64,000 nucleotides of DNA from Arcticibacter sp045629565 (GTDB lineage Bacteria > Bacteroidota > Bacteroidia > Sphingobacteriales > Sphingobacteriaceae): the NCBI RefSeq assembly GCF_045629565.1, contig NZ_JAZQRL010000042.1, forward strand, positions 1 through 64,000. Direction: 5' to 3'. Positions within the stretch are counted from its first letter, which is position 1. Every line of letters starts with the position of its first letter. Both the position numbers and the translations under genes were made by a program. Shown here piece by piece: positions 32,910 to 41,786 of this stretch. Under the pieces are notes generated by a model. That model had not been told where the DNA came from, did not search any database, and saw only the letters and a program-made list of their open reading frames with translations.

Positions 32910-33289
32910 CGATCCAATTCCTGCTCCTCCTTCTTGGTGAGGAGCTTTTCTTTTTTAAGATCAATACGCAAATATCCGTACAAACTCATATACTGATTGG
33001 CCACCCAAACCAATGCGAAACCTGCAATAATATATCCTCTCCAGTCATCCATTAACAACTTGAAGTCCGTCAATATCAAAAAGAAGATAGTGATATAGTG
33101 ACTGAAGCAATACTCGCAGGTAAACAGATAGAAGAACTTTCTCTGAAATAAAGTTCTTCCTTTCTGACTGCATTGCACGCAGTATTCACGAGGCTCGCGG
33201 AATACTTCCTCATGGGTAAAAGTCCAGGCAACACACGCTATAGGTATTGCGAGGATGAAAAGCCAGACGATTTGAGTTGATAAAGACAT
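32906..33289 (-). CDS. small membrane protein with paired CxxC motifs
   Basis: From the ATG at 33289 the protein has about 127 residues and three membrane segments. Between the first two it carries CVQC and CEYC pairs (about residues 36-62), a zinc-ribbon or redox-like arrangement. The end is highly charged (KKEKLLTKKEEQELDR). I do not recognise a named family; short CxxC membrane proteins of this kind resemble DUF1360-type proteins. A TTG at 33313 is the alternative start. The final codons overlap the stop of the convergent DUF5009 gene and hold that gene's terminator hairpin. Confidence 0.6.
   Translation of the reverse strand: MSLSTQIVWLFILAIPIACVAWTFTHEEVFREPREYCVQCSQKGRTLFQRKFFYLFTCEYCFSHYITIFFLILTDFKLLMDDWRGYIIAGFALVWVANQYMSLYGYLRIDLKKEKLLTKKEEQELDR
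32923..32956 (+). terminator. terminator of the DUF5009 gene, inside the convergent gene
   Basis: GCTCCTC (32923-32929) pairs with GAGGAGC (32939-32945), followed by TTTTCTTTTTT on the plus strand. The hairpin lies in the last codons of the minus-strand CxxC protein gene. Confidence 0.6.
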
Positions 33290-33377
33290 CCAACATAGTA
33301 CAACCGCCTTCAAGAAATTGTTTGTACTAACTTGCTAGCCAATATTACTCGAATCGATCGACGGCATCATGCTCGTA

Positions 33378-34364
33378 TTACATCGGCAGGTCGACTCTTG
33401 TTCCATTTTTCCAATAACACGGCCTGTACTTTGCAGGGACACCCCCCACCGCTCCGGATACGTAAATATCTTCTCCATCTATAAAAATCCCAAAAGCCTG
33501 GGCATTGTCTTCCAGCTCATGAAGAACTCCGTTTTTCCAATAACATGCCGTATGCCCCGTACTGTTGGAATTATATTTATTAATCAATCCAGCCGCATAA
33601 ATATCTGAACCTGACTTTGTAATTTGCCAAACTTCGCCAAAACGTGCATCCAGCACAACGGGTTCGGTATTTTGCCAGTACATAGGGACACCGCAAAGCC
33701 CTCCAACATAAACCTCATTAAATCCGTTTGAAAAAACCGTGCTAACTCCCCAAAAAAGCGTACTTTGCTCCGGAAGCGTCAATTCAATCAAAGGAGAATG
33801 ACCATCCCATATAAAAGCTGTTTGAGGAACATAGGACAAACCACCCGACACACCAGGTGACATTTTCCCCAAAGAACCGGCAAACGTAGGTTTATCATCA
33901 TGGAAACTAACTGATGTTAAAGTTCCAATACTATCATTCCCCATACGCACCATCGAATTATTCTTATAATAGAATATTCGGCCACCTTCTGCACCGCTAC
34001 CCTGGTCGAAACTATAGTTCTGAATAACCCCATCACGGCCTTTATACGTATAAGCGTTTCTAAACTGCTCGTCCACAGCTTGCCTGTAAATGGTTTGATT
34101 TTTCACAAGCGCATTATATCCGGATTGCTCGGCACTTTGACCATTTATCCAATATTTAGTACTGAACGCGCCATTGTTAGATTTAAAACCACTGACGAGA
34201 ACATTCCCGTTATTGACGAGAATAGAGTACCCACTAGCGAGCGGGTCGTTACTTCGTTGAGAACCATCTTTTTCACAGCCGGCTAAAAGCGCGATAAGCG
34301 TCAACAAGGCAAAAGCTTTTCCAAGAGTGGATTTAAAGGTCGTGTAGGTTTTAGGATAATTCAT
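33378..34364 (-). CDS. lipoprotein with repeated Trp-rich modules, function unknown
   Basis: A lipoprotein signal ends in LLAGC (Cys30). The rest is an extracellular beta-rich protein with recurring units of the type YWKNG...DIYVSG (for example HTACYWKNG, YRPCYWKNG, KYWINGQ, MYWQNTEPV), spaced about 40-50 residues, which suggests a propeller. No enzyme motif is seen. It lies downstream of the Oar-like TonB receptor on the same strand but behind a terminator, so it is probably transcribed on its own. I could not name the family. Confidence 0.65.
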   Translation of the reverse strand: MNYPKTYTTFKSTLGKAFALLTLIALLAGCEKDGSQRSNDPLASGYSILVNNGNVLVSGFKSNNGAFSTKYWINGQSAEQSGYNALVKNQTIYRQAVDEQFRNAYTYKGRDGVIQNYSFDQGSGAEGGRIFYYKNNSMVRMGNDSIGTLTSVSFHDDKPTFAGSLGKMSPGVSGGLSYVPQTAFIWDGHSPLIELTLPEQSTLFWGVSTVFSNGFNEVYVGGLCGVPMYWQNTEPVVLDARFGEVWQITKSGSDIYAAGLINKYNSNSTGHTACYWKNGVLHELEDNAQAFGIFIDGEDIYVSGAVGGVPAKYRPCYWKNGTRVDLPM

Positions 34365-34532
34365 AAGGCGTAATTGATACTAAATAGTGTGCAATAATCA
34401 AGGTTAGTCGGTTCTGACTCTTGTCTTCTAATCTTTTGATTGATTAGTAGTTCACGCTGTCCACCATAAACACATACGATGGTCGAGGCAAAAACGATAC
34501 AATCATGCTGCTCGATCCCAGCGCAACAAAAA

Positions 34533-34556
34533 AAGGCTCCCTAATGAGGGAGCCTT
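34533..34556 (-). terminator. intrinsic terminator after the TonB receptor gene
   Basis: AAGGCTCCCT and AGGGAGCCTT form a 10-base perfect stem with an AATG loop. On the minus strand it is followed by seven T. It ends the Oar-like receptor transcript. Confidence 0.85.
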
Positions 34557-34575
34557 CGATTCTTTCAGTAATACG

Positions 34576-37500
34576 CTAGTTGAATAAATATCTAATACCT
34601 AGCTGCATTTGCCATGTAGAAGATATTGCATCTACTTGGTAAGCTTTACCAGTAGTAGGTGCTTTAAACGAATAGTTTCCGTTTGCTGCACTGTATGAAA
34701 TCAACGAATATGCTTGGTTCGATACGTAGTATTGACGTCCCCATGACTTCTTCAACAAATTCCCAACATTGGAAATATCCGCAGAGATCTGCAATCTGTT
34801 CTTGGTTGAACCGAAAGCTGCGCCAACATCCTGTAGAATTCTCAAATCGAAATTATGACTCCAGGGAGTTCTTGCGCCATTACGCTCAGCATATTGACCT
34901 TTTCTAGTTCTTAGGTAGCTATCGCCATCAATGAAGGCCTGAAGAGCTTCCCATTGCGCAGCTTGAGCTGTAGCGTCTCCGCTAAACTTGATCTGGCTTG
35001 CATTAGCTGGAACAAAGATCAAGTCATTACCTGCTGATCCGTTTGCATCACCGTTAAGGTCATTGTTATAAAGATATGTAAACGGTGTGCCGGAGAAACC
35101 TGAGTAAAATAATGAGAATGTAGTTCCAAAGGCATCATCTTTGCCGTAATTCAAACGGTAGTTTAGTCCCCCTACCAAACGGTGACGGATCTCATAACTT
35201 GAAATCGCTAGTCCAGGACGGTTCGGATCGCCTGAAATTTGGTTAAATCTCCATGTAGAGAATGCGACATCACCGGTACCGCTTGTAACGTCTCTCGCCT
35301 GTCCGTATGTATACCCAAAGTTCGCATTCAGACCCATCGCAAAGGATTTCTGAGCCTGAGCCGTTAACGAGTAAGTATACCCTTTGTCGGTATTTGTCAG
35401 ATACATCACATTAGTGAACTTGCTGTTTACTTGAGATTTGTAGATCGGACGCTTATCCGCACCACCTGTCAGGTCTGGATTAAGGGTTCCGTTTTGCTCA
35501 ATATTCAGATCCTGAAACAAAATATTATTCAATGTTTTTGAATAGATACCTTCTAAAGTTGCAGTGATATCGCCCGGCAACTTAAAGTCAGAAGCAAGAT
35601 TCACACGAAGCACCTGTGAAAACTTGAAGTTTTTGTCAATAAGGTTAATTGCTGCGCGTGAAGCTACTTTACCTGCCTGGGGCTGGCCATTGATGGTCAC
35701 CGCAGACTGATTGTTTGGATCAGCTATAAAAGCATCTGGTTGAGATGCAGAAATACTTCCCTGAGTTGTTCCGGCATTTGTAAACTGGTTTCCTACCCAA
35801 ACAAAAGGAACCCTTCCTGTGAATATTCCTAAGCCTCCTCGAAATTGCAATGAACGCTCTGCATTCGCAGCATAATTAAATCCAACTCTGGGAGAGAACA
35901 TCAGAGAAGACTTTGGTTTTCTGTCGGTACGCTGACCTGGGAAAGCCGCCTCAACATCCGCATTCGCACTTGGTGTATCAAAAATCAACGGAATATCAAC
36001 ACGAAGCCCGCCGGTTACTTTTAACCTGTCTGAGAAAGTATATTCGTCCTGTGCATAAAAAGCAAGCTGTCCCGCACCAAATTTTGCCTGAGGCAGTTCA
36101 CCGCCTGGAAGCAATGAATAATTGGAAGACATAGTCAACGCCTTTCCGGCCTCAAAGTCCTCTATATTATTAAAAGTCCAGTTTCCATACAGGTTGCTCA
36201 TAAATAAGTTTCTGAACTTATAGAACTCGTTATGCGTACCAAAAGTAAAGTTGTGATTACCTGAAAGGAACTTCACGTTGTTCGTAATCTCGAATATGGT
36301 CTGATCCAGTTCGTTAGCGACGTTATTATTCTGAGAACCAATAACCGCTTTGTTACCCGAAATACCGTCGATATTATTAATAGTGACCATTGGAAACAAT
36401 ACGCCTTTGGTTTGCGCCTTATCCTTTATAGATGTATGTCCCAGGATCAGGTTATTCGACCAACCTGACGAAAAAGCACTTCTCAGTTCGATCGCAGTAA
36501 TGTTCTGAGTACTTTTCTGCGATTGACCGTTGTTTGAAAAGTTAAATTCAGAAGCACTTCTGGTTAGTTTGTCTGTATATCCGCTGATGTAATTATGACG
36601 AACCATCAACTGATGCTTATCATTGATGTTCCAATCTACTCTTGCAAACAACTTGTCGCTATTTGTACTTTGAGGATTAGCACCATCATATGAACCTACT
36701 TCATATCCGTAGCCTCTTGCAATTCTTGCGATCTCGTCTGCTGAAGTTTTGCTGATCGCGGCTCCTGCATCACCAACATTATATGTTGAAGGATTATCCT
36801 GCCGTGTTTGCTCACCATTGATGAAATAAAACAATTTATTCTCGATAAGTGGTCCTCCTACGCGAACACCATATTGGTACTGGTGGAAATTATCGTATCT
36901 TTTGTTCGTAACGGGATTTTTTCCTTCAAGATCCTGGTTTCTTACGAAGAAATATGCAGACCCTTCAACTTGATTGGTACCAGAACGGGTAACTGCATTT
37001 ACGCCTGCTCCTGTGAAGTTACCATAAACAACATCATAAGGTGCTAACACCACCTGAACTTCTTGTATTGCATCCAGAGAAATAGGCTGCGCACCAGCTT
37101 TGGCACCTGGAGCCGGGCCACTAAGTCCAAATAAGTTCGTATTTGTAGCTCCATCAACAGTAATATTCGTGTACTTATAACTAGCACCACCAAAACCATA
37201 ACCACTACCACTTGACTGTGGAGTTAGACGAGTGAAATCACTTAACGATCTTCCAACCGAAGGAAGAGATTCGAGTTGATCTTTGCTGATCGTAGTTGAT
37301 GCTCCGGTGCGTCTGCTATTTAATAGCGGATCAACCTTGCCGGTTACCACAACTTCCTGAAGCTCACTTCCTGTACCTTTTAATACAACGTCGAAACTAA
37401 AAGGCTCACCTAATTTAAGGTAAGCATTAGATAACGATTCCGAGTTAAGACCAAGGAAACTAATCCTTATGGTGTAAGGGCCTCCAATTCTCATATTGGA

Positions 37501-37701
37501 AATGCTAACCCGCCCTTCGGAGTTAGTGGAAGCTCCGTATTGCGTTCCAGTCGGTCCATGAATCGCTTTAACAGTAGCACCGATAAGAGCCTCTCCATTT
37601 GCATCTCTTACCGTTCCCGTTAAGCTACTCGTCGTCACCTGAGCCTTCACTGAGGCAAATCCAAGTAGTCCAACAAGTGTAAAAAGTAAAAACTTCTTCA
37701 T
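34576..37701 (-). CDS. Oar-like TonB-dependent receptor
   Basis: This is a 1041-residue outer-membrane protein. It has a signal peptide (1-20), a carboxypeptidase regulatory-like domain (SLTGTVRDANGEALIGATVKA), a plug region (LQEVVVTGKVDP, ITVDGATNTNLFGLSG, LDAIQEVQVVLAPYDVVYGNFTGAGVNAVTRSGTN) and a long barrel with an aromatic end (IRYLFN). The plug wording is typical of Oar/OmpA-related receptors, which are not paired with SusD. No SusD gene lies beside it. The ligand is unknown; some Oar proteins are linked to protein or peptide uptake and secretion. A perfect -7 box is present upstream. Confidence 0.88.
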   Translation of the reverse strand: MKKFLLFTLVGLLGFASVKAQVTTSSLTGTVRDANGEALIGATVKAIHGPTGTQYGASTNSEGRVSISNMRIGGPYTIRISFLGLNSESLSNAYLKLGEPFSFDVVLKGTGSELQEVVVTGKVDPLLNSRRTGASTTISKDQLESLPSVGRSLSDFTRLTPQSSGSGYGFGGASYKYTNITVDGATNTNLFGLSGPAPGAKAGAQPISLDAIQEVQVVLAPYDVVYGNFTGAGVNAVTRSGTNQVEGSAYFFVRNQDLEGKNPVTNKRYDNFHQYQYGVRVGGPLIENKLFYFINGEQTRQDNPSTYNVGDAGAAISKTSADEIARIARGYGYEVGSYDGANPQSTNSDKLFARVDWNINDKHQLMVRHNYISGYTDKLTRSASEFNFSNNGQSQKSTQNITAIELRSAFSSGWSNNLILGHTSIKDKAQTKGVLFPMVTINNIDGISGNKAVIGSQNNNVANELDQTIFEITNNVKFLSGNHNFTFGTHNEFYKFRNLFMSNLYGNWTFNNIEDFEAGKALTMSSNYSLLPGGELPQAKFGAGQLAFYAQDEYTFSDRLKVTGGLRVDIPLIFDTPSANADVEAAFPGQRTDRKPKSSLMFSPRVGFNYAANAERSLQFRGGLGIFTGRVPFVWVGNQFTNAGTTQGSISASQPDAFIADPNNQSAVTINGQPQAGKVASRAAINLIDKNFKFSQVLRVNLASDFKLPGDITATLEGIYSKTLNNILFQDLNIEQNGTLNPDLTGGADKRPIYKSQVNSKFTNVMYLTNTDKGYTYSLTAQAQKSFAMGLNANFGYTYGQARDVTSGTGDVAFSTWRFNQISGDPNRPGLAISSYEIRHRLVGGLNYRLNYGKDDAFGTTFSLFYSGFSGTPFTYLYNNDLNGDANGSAGNDLIFVPANASQIKFSGDATAQAAQWEALQAFIDGDSYLRTRKGQYAERNGARTPWSHNFDLRILQDVGAAFGSTKNRLQISADISNVGNLLKKSWGRQYYVSNQAYSLISYSAANGNYSFKAPTTGKAYQVDAISSTWQMQLGIRYLFN

Positions 37702-37739
37702 AAATTTTAATTAATTCTTAATTCTGTGAATTATTGGCG

Positions 37740-37747
37740 CAAAGATA
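37740..37747 (-). promoter_or_regulatory. -7 promoter box of the TonB receptor gene
   Basis: The minus strand reads TATCTTTG, a perfect TAnnTTTG match, 39 bases before the ATG at 37701. Confidence 0.5.
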
Positions 37748-37990
37748 ATTACGTTTTTCAGATTATTACCGCTTTGTACATGAATTTAATGTTAAGAGTT
37801 TCATTATTTTGAACCATTTGATGAATTTTTTTTATAAAATAGATTTGTTTATTATCAAATCTATTAATCTTGTAGGTTTTTAGCTTAATTTCACACAGTG
37901 CACCGCGAAGTTCTCAAACAGCGCTCAACACTGTGGCTAAAGGCTTAAAAAGGGCCTTTTTATTCGTTTCTAAAAACCACATACAATTTG

Positions 37991-37998
37991 TAGATTTG
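37991..37998 (+). promoter_or_regulatory. -7 promoter box of lpdA (TAGATTTG)
   Basis: TAGATTTG matches TAnnTTTG and lies 30 bases before the lpdA ATG at 38028. Confidence 0.5.
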
Positions 37999-38027
37999 AC
38001 CGTTTTACATTTTTATATAAGAAATTC

Positions 38028-39416
38028 ATGAATTACGACTTGATAGTTATCGGAAGCGGACCCGGCGGTTATGTAGCTGCAATCAGAGCTTCACAACTTG
38101 GCCTTAAAACAGCCATTATTGAGCGCGAATCTTTAGGCGGCATATGCCTTAACTGGGGATGTATTCCAACAAAGGCCCTTCTGAAAAGTGCGCAGGTATT
38201 TGAATACATTAATCACGCTTCTGATTACGGAATCAAGGTTCAGGGTGGTGAAGCTGACTTTGGTGCTGTAGTTAAGCGCAGCAGAGGTGTTGCAGACGGC
38301 ATGAGCAAAGGAATCCAGTTCCTGATGAAGAAAAATAAGATCGATGTGATCATGGGAACTGCCAAAATTAAAAAAGGTGGCAAAGTTGAAGTGAAGGCCG
38401 CTGATGGTTCAGCAAAAGAATATACCGCTAAACATACGATCCTGGCAACAGGCGCACGCTCTCGTGAACTTCCGAACCTGAAACAGGACGGAAAGAAGAT
38501 CATCGGATACCGCCAGGCAATGAACCTGCCTGAGCAGCCTAAAAGCCTTATCGTTGTAGGCTCCGGTGCAATCGGCATTGAGTTCGCTTACTTCTATAAT
38601 GCAATGGGAACCAAGGTGACTGTTGTGGAATTCATGGACAGAATCGTCCCTGTAGAAGACGAAGAAATTTCAAAGCAACTGGAGCGCAGCTTGAAGAAAG
38701 CGGGTATCAACATCCTGACAAGCGCCAACGTAGAATCTGTTGATACTTCCGGAGCTGGTTGTAAAGCACAGGTTAAAACGGCAAAAGGAACTGAAACACT
38801 TGAAGCGGATATCGTCCTTTCCGCTGTAGGTATCACTCCTAATATCGAAAACATAGGTCTTGAAGAAACTGGTGTAAAAACAGAGAAAGGCCGCGTGCTG
38901 GTTGACGACTTCTACAAAACAAACATAGAAGGTGTTTACGCTATCGGCGATATCGTTAAAGGCCAGGCCCTCGCTCACGTAGCATCTGCTGAAGGTATTA
39001 TTTGCGTTGAGAAGATCGCAGGGCACCATCCCGAGCCTCTGAATTACAACAACATCCCCGGATGTACCTACTGTTCTCCTGAAGTGGCTTCCGTAGGATA
39101 CACGGAGAAGGCAGCAAAGGAAGCAGGATATGAAGTTAAAGTGGGTAAATTCCCATTCTCTGCTTCGGGTAAAGCAAGCGCAGCCGGAACTAAAGACGGT
39201 TTCGTTAAAGTGATCTTTGACGCGAAATATGGAGAATTCCTGGGTGCTCACCTGATCGGTGCCAACGTAACCGAAATGATCGCCGAAGTGGTGGTTGCCC
39301 GCAAGCTGGAAACCACTGGTATGGACATCGTAAAAACGGTACATCCACACCCTACCATGAGCGAAGCGATCATGGAAGCTGCGGCTGACGCTTACGGAGA
39401 AGTGATCCACTTGTAA
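38028..39416 (+). CDS. lpdA: dihydrolipoyl dehydrogenase (E3)
   Basis: The E3 component reoxidises dihydrolipoyl groups of the pyruvate and 2-oxoglutarate dehydrogenase complexes and reduces NAD. The N-terminal FAD motif GSGPGGYVAAI (9-19), the redox-active disulfide in GGICLNWGCIPTKALLK (Cys40, Cys45), the NAD-binding GSGAIGIEFAYF, the second FAD motif YAIGDI and the C-terminal HPHPTMSE with the catalytic His are all present. The length of 462 is normal. The gene stands alone, with a -7 box 30 bases upstream and a terminator just after, so the E1 and E2 genes must be elsewhere. Confidence 0.95.
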   Translation: MNYDLIVIGSGPGGYVAAIRASQLGLKTAIIERESLGGICLNWGCIPTKALLKSAQVFEYINHASDYGIKVQGGEADFGAVVKRSRGVADGMSKGIQFLMKKNKIDVIMGTAKIKKGGKVEVKAADGSAKEYTAKHTILATGARSRELPNLKQDGKKIIGYRQAMNLPEQPKSLIVVGSGAIGIEFAYFYNAMGTKVTVVEFMDRIVPVEDEEISKQLERSLKKAGINILTSANVESVDTSGAGCKAQVKTAKGTETLEADIVLSAVGITPNIENIGLEETGVKTEKGRVLVDDFYKTNIEGVYAIGDIVKGQALAHVASAEGIICVEKIAGHHPEPLNYNNIPGCTYCSPEVASVGYTEKAAKEAGYEVKVGKFPFSASGKASAAGTKDGFVKVIFDAKYGEFLGAHLIGANVTEMIAEVVVARKLETTGMDIVKTVHPHPTMSEAIMEAAADAYGEVIHL

Positions 39417-39440
39417 TCGCACTCTGTTTAACCTATTACA

Positions 39441-39470
39441 AAGACCTGCCTGCAAGCGGGTCTTTTTTTT
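39441..39470 (+). terminator. intrinsic terminator after lpdA
   Basis: A nine-base stem (AAGACCTGC with GCGGGTCTT, one G-U pair) is followed by eight T. Confidence 0.85.
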
Positions 39471-39497
39471 CGACCAAAATTTAACCTAATCTAAATC

Positions 39498-40337
39498 ATG
39501 AACTTATATTCAATTATTAACGGATATTTCAGACTGGACGGCGGTGCCATGTTCGGCGTCGTTCCGAAAACCATATGGAGCAAGATCGCGCCCGCGGATG
39601 AGAATAACCTCATCAGATTGGCAATGCGGTCTCTTCTTATTGAGGATGAAGGGCGATTGATCCTTATAGATACGGGAATCGGAGACAAACAGGATCAAAA
39701 GCTGATGCGCCACTATTACCTGCACGGCGATGATTCTACTGATAAATCATTAGCCGCTCAAGGATTCTCAAGAAATGATGTCACCGATGTCTACCTTACC
39801 CATCTTCACCTTGATCATGCTGGCGGTGCCGTAAAAATTATTGAGGGTAAGTATGTTCCAGCATTTCCAAATGCTAAATACTGGACCAACCAAGCGCAAT
39901 GGGACTGGGCAATGAACCCCAATGCCCGTGAAAAGTCATCCTTTCTGAAGGAGAACCTTCTCCCTTTAGAGGAGCATAGCGTCTTGCATTTCCTGGATAT
40001 GGATAACCCGAGCCAGCTCCCAAAGAGCATTTCGACCCGTATAAGCTCTGGCCATACTCAATCGATGATGATCCCGACCTTGCCATACAAGCACAAAACC
40101 GTCGTCTTTGTCGCCGATCTAATTCCGACAGCAGCGCACATTCCAGTTCCCTATGTGCCCGCATATGATGTCAATCCATTACAAACAATGACCGAGAAAG
40201 CGACGTTTTTATCTGAAGCCTTTGAGAATGAATACGTTCTGTTCTTCGGACATGACGCCGACATCGAATGCTGTACTTTACGAATGACCGAAAAAGGTAT
40301 CGGAGTTAAAGAAACCTTTCCTATATCGGCGCTTTGA
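39498..40337 (+). CDS. MBL-fold metallo-hydrolase
   Basis: The 279-residue protein has the metallo-beta-lactamase metal motif THLHLDHAGG (101-110, His102, His104, Asp106, His107), the GHTQSMM and FFGHDAD histidine loops, and ILIDTG before the motif. It lacks a signal peptide, so it is likely cytosolic. This superfamily covers lactonases, thiolesterases and nucleases. The sequence resembles the N-acyl-homoserine-lactonase-like group in general form, but I cannot assign a substrate. It follows lpdA after a terminator and precedes rpoD by 138 bases. The family is secure and the reaction is not. Confidence 0.82.
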   Translation: MNLYSIINGYFRLDGGAMFGVVPKTIWSKIAPADENNLIRLAMRSLLIEDEGRLILIDTGIGDKQDQKLMRHYYLHGDDSTDKSLAAQGFSRNDVTDVYLTHLHLDHAGGAVKIIEGKYVPAFPNAKYWTNQAQWDWAMNPNAREKSSFLKENLLPLEEHSVLHFLDMDNPSQLPKSISTRISSGHTQSMMIPTLPYKHKTVVFVADLIPTAAHIPVPYVPAYDVNPLQTMTEKATFLSEAFENEYVLFFGHDADIECCTLRMTEKGIGVKETFPISAL

Positions 40338-40475
40338 CCTTAAATCGGGCATTTTGATGTTGTTATTTGATTTTGAATTAATATTTTTATTATGAATATT
40401 TAACAACTTTTTTATCTTAAATGTTGTTATTGCACTAATTGGAATTAACGATCAGAAAGGGGTAGCGTACTATAA

Positions 40476-41336
40476 ATGAGGCAACTTAAAATTTCTCAAT
40501 CCATAACCAACCGTGAGTCACAGTCACTCGATAAGTACCTTCACGAGATTGGCAAAGTAGATCTTATCACAGCAGAGGAAGAAGTTATTCTTGCTCAAAA
40601 AATCCGGGAAGGCGATAGAGCCGCGTTGGAGCGATTAACCAAAACAAATCTACGCTTTGTGGTATCAGTAGCAAAGCAGTATCAAAACCAGGGGCTTACT
40701 CTTGGAGACCTGATCAACGAAGGCAACCTGGGCCTTATAAAGGCAGCAAAACGATTCGACGAAACCAAAGGCTTCAAATTTATTTCCTACGCAGTATGGT
40801 GGATCCGCCAATCAATACTGCAAGCCATTGCTGAGCAATCGCGTATTGTCAGACTTCCGCTTAATCAGGTCGGCTCATTAAGCAAAATCAGTAAGGCATT
40901 TTCCAAACTAGAGCAAGAGTATGAACGGGAACCATCTCCTGAAGAACTTGCAGACACCCTTGAGACAACAGTAGATAAGATCTCAGATACGCTTAGCAAC
41001 TCAGGCAGACACGTATCGATGGATGCTCCTTTCGTTCAAGGAGAGGAAAATACGCTTCTTGATGTGCTGGAAAATTCAGATCCGAACACTGATAGTATTT
41101 TGATCAACGAGTCACTGGCAGAAGAAATAAAACGTTCTCTTCAAACGCTCACAGACCGGGAAAGGGAGATAGTCTCCTTATTTTTCGGAATAACAAATAA
41201 TCAACCCCTATCGCTTGAAGAAATTGGAGAACAGTTTAATCTCACCCGCGAGCGCGTTCGTCAGATTAAGGACAAGGCATTGCAGCGGCTAAGGCATACA
41301 TCAAGAAGTAAAATTCTGAAGTCCTATTTAGGATAA
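40476..41336 (+). CDS. rpoD: RNA polymerase primary sigma factor
   Basis: The 286-residue protein matches the short primary sigma of Bacteroidota, which lacks region 1.1. Region 1.2 (SLDKYLHEIGKVDLITAEEE), regions 2.1-2.4 (RLTKTNLRFVVSVAKQYQ, GDLINEGNLGLIKAAKRFD, FISYAVWWIRQSILQA), region 3 and region 4.2 (LSLEEIGEQFNLTRERVRQIKDKALQRLRH) are all present. It should direct transcription from promoters of the TAnnTTTG type found in this window. A long hairpin follows the gene. I see no TAnnTTTG box in the 138 bases upstream; a purine-rich GAAAGGGG ribosome site precedes the ATG. Confidence 0.95.
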   Translation: MRQLKISQSITNRESQSLDKYLHEIGKVDLITAEEEVILAQKIREGDRAALERLTKTNLRFVVSVAKQYQNQGLTLGDLINEGNLGLIKAAKRFDETKGFKFISYAVWWIRQSILQAIAEQSRIVRLPLNQVGSLSKISKAFSKLEQEYEREPSPEELADTLETTVDKISDTLSNSGRHVSMDAPFVQGEENTLLDVLENSDPNTDSILINESLAEEIKRSLQTLTDREREIVSLFFGITNNQPLSLEEIGEQFNLTRERVRQIKDKALQRLRHTSRSKILKSYLG

Positions 41337-41786
41337 GATCGTCATATTATTGGAAAGACTGCCCTTCATGGGCGACCTCGAAAGCTTAATAAACTTTCAA
41401 GGTCGCCCATGAAGGGCAGTCTTTTTAATATCAAAACTTTTTTATAACTTAATACTAGAAACCAATTACAACCTGAGGAACCTAAAAAAGCAGTATGGCT
41501 AAACAAACTGTTTTACCAATCGTCATTTTGACGCAATTTAGAATCCAACCAACAACAACTACCATCATCTTATAAATAAACAGCCATAAAACTACCATTT
41601 CCAACAAAAAACAAGACAAAAAAGCTAAGAATCGCATAAAATAGCAGTCTTTTTTAATAATAAGAGCAATAAACCTGCACATTCATGCAATTATTTTATC
41701 AAAATACGTACAAACACTAACAAAATCCAATTACGAATCACTAAATTGCGTCAATTAACGCTTCTATAAGAACAAAATACAACGAT
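41337..41786. other. 450-base intergenic region between rpoD and the second susC
   Basis: No convincing gene is present. The region holds a long hairpin (41354-41424), a second copy of the GCAGTCTTTTT(T)AATA string near 41644, and a 14-base perfect inverted repeat, TTGACGCAATTTAG at 41528-41541 and its complement at 41741-41754. A 66-codon minus-strand frame at 41482-41682 is AT-driven and unlikely. I see no clean -7 box close to the susC ATG. Confidence 0.5.
41354..41424. terminator. very long hairpin terminator after rpoD
   Basis: Two 31-base arms (41354-41384 and 41394-41424) are complementary except at one position, around a 9-base loop CTTAATAAA. The right arm ends in TCTTTTT, so transcription from rpoD should stop here. 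The stem is much longer than an ordinary terminator and may be a mobile or regulatory hairpin. Confidence 0.7.

Larger units (their letters stand above)
37702..38027. other. 326-base divergent intergenic region, TonB receptor and lpdA promoters
   Basis: This AT-rich gap contains no convincing gene. It holds -7 boxes TATCTTTG for the minus-strand receptor gene (37740-37747, minus) and TAGATTTG twice on the plus strand (37840-37847 and 37991-37998). The second of these is the likely lpdA promoter, 30 bases before its ATG. Confidence 0.5.

Noticed and set aside
38670..39455. 261-codon minus-strand frame over lpdA
   Set aside because: It is antisense to a clearly real lpdA and looks like a shadow of its codon pattern.
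41482..41682. 66-codon minus-strand frame between rpoD and susC
   Set aside because: AT-rich, dominated by hydrophobic residues from low-complexity sequence, with no ribosome site or recognisable family.
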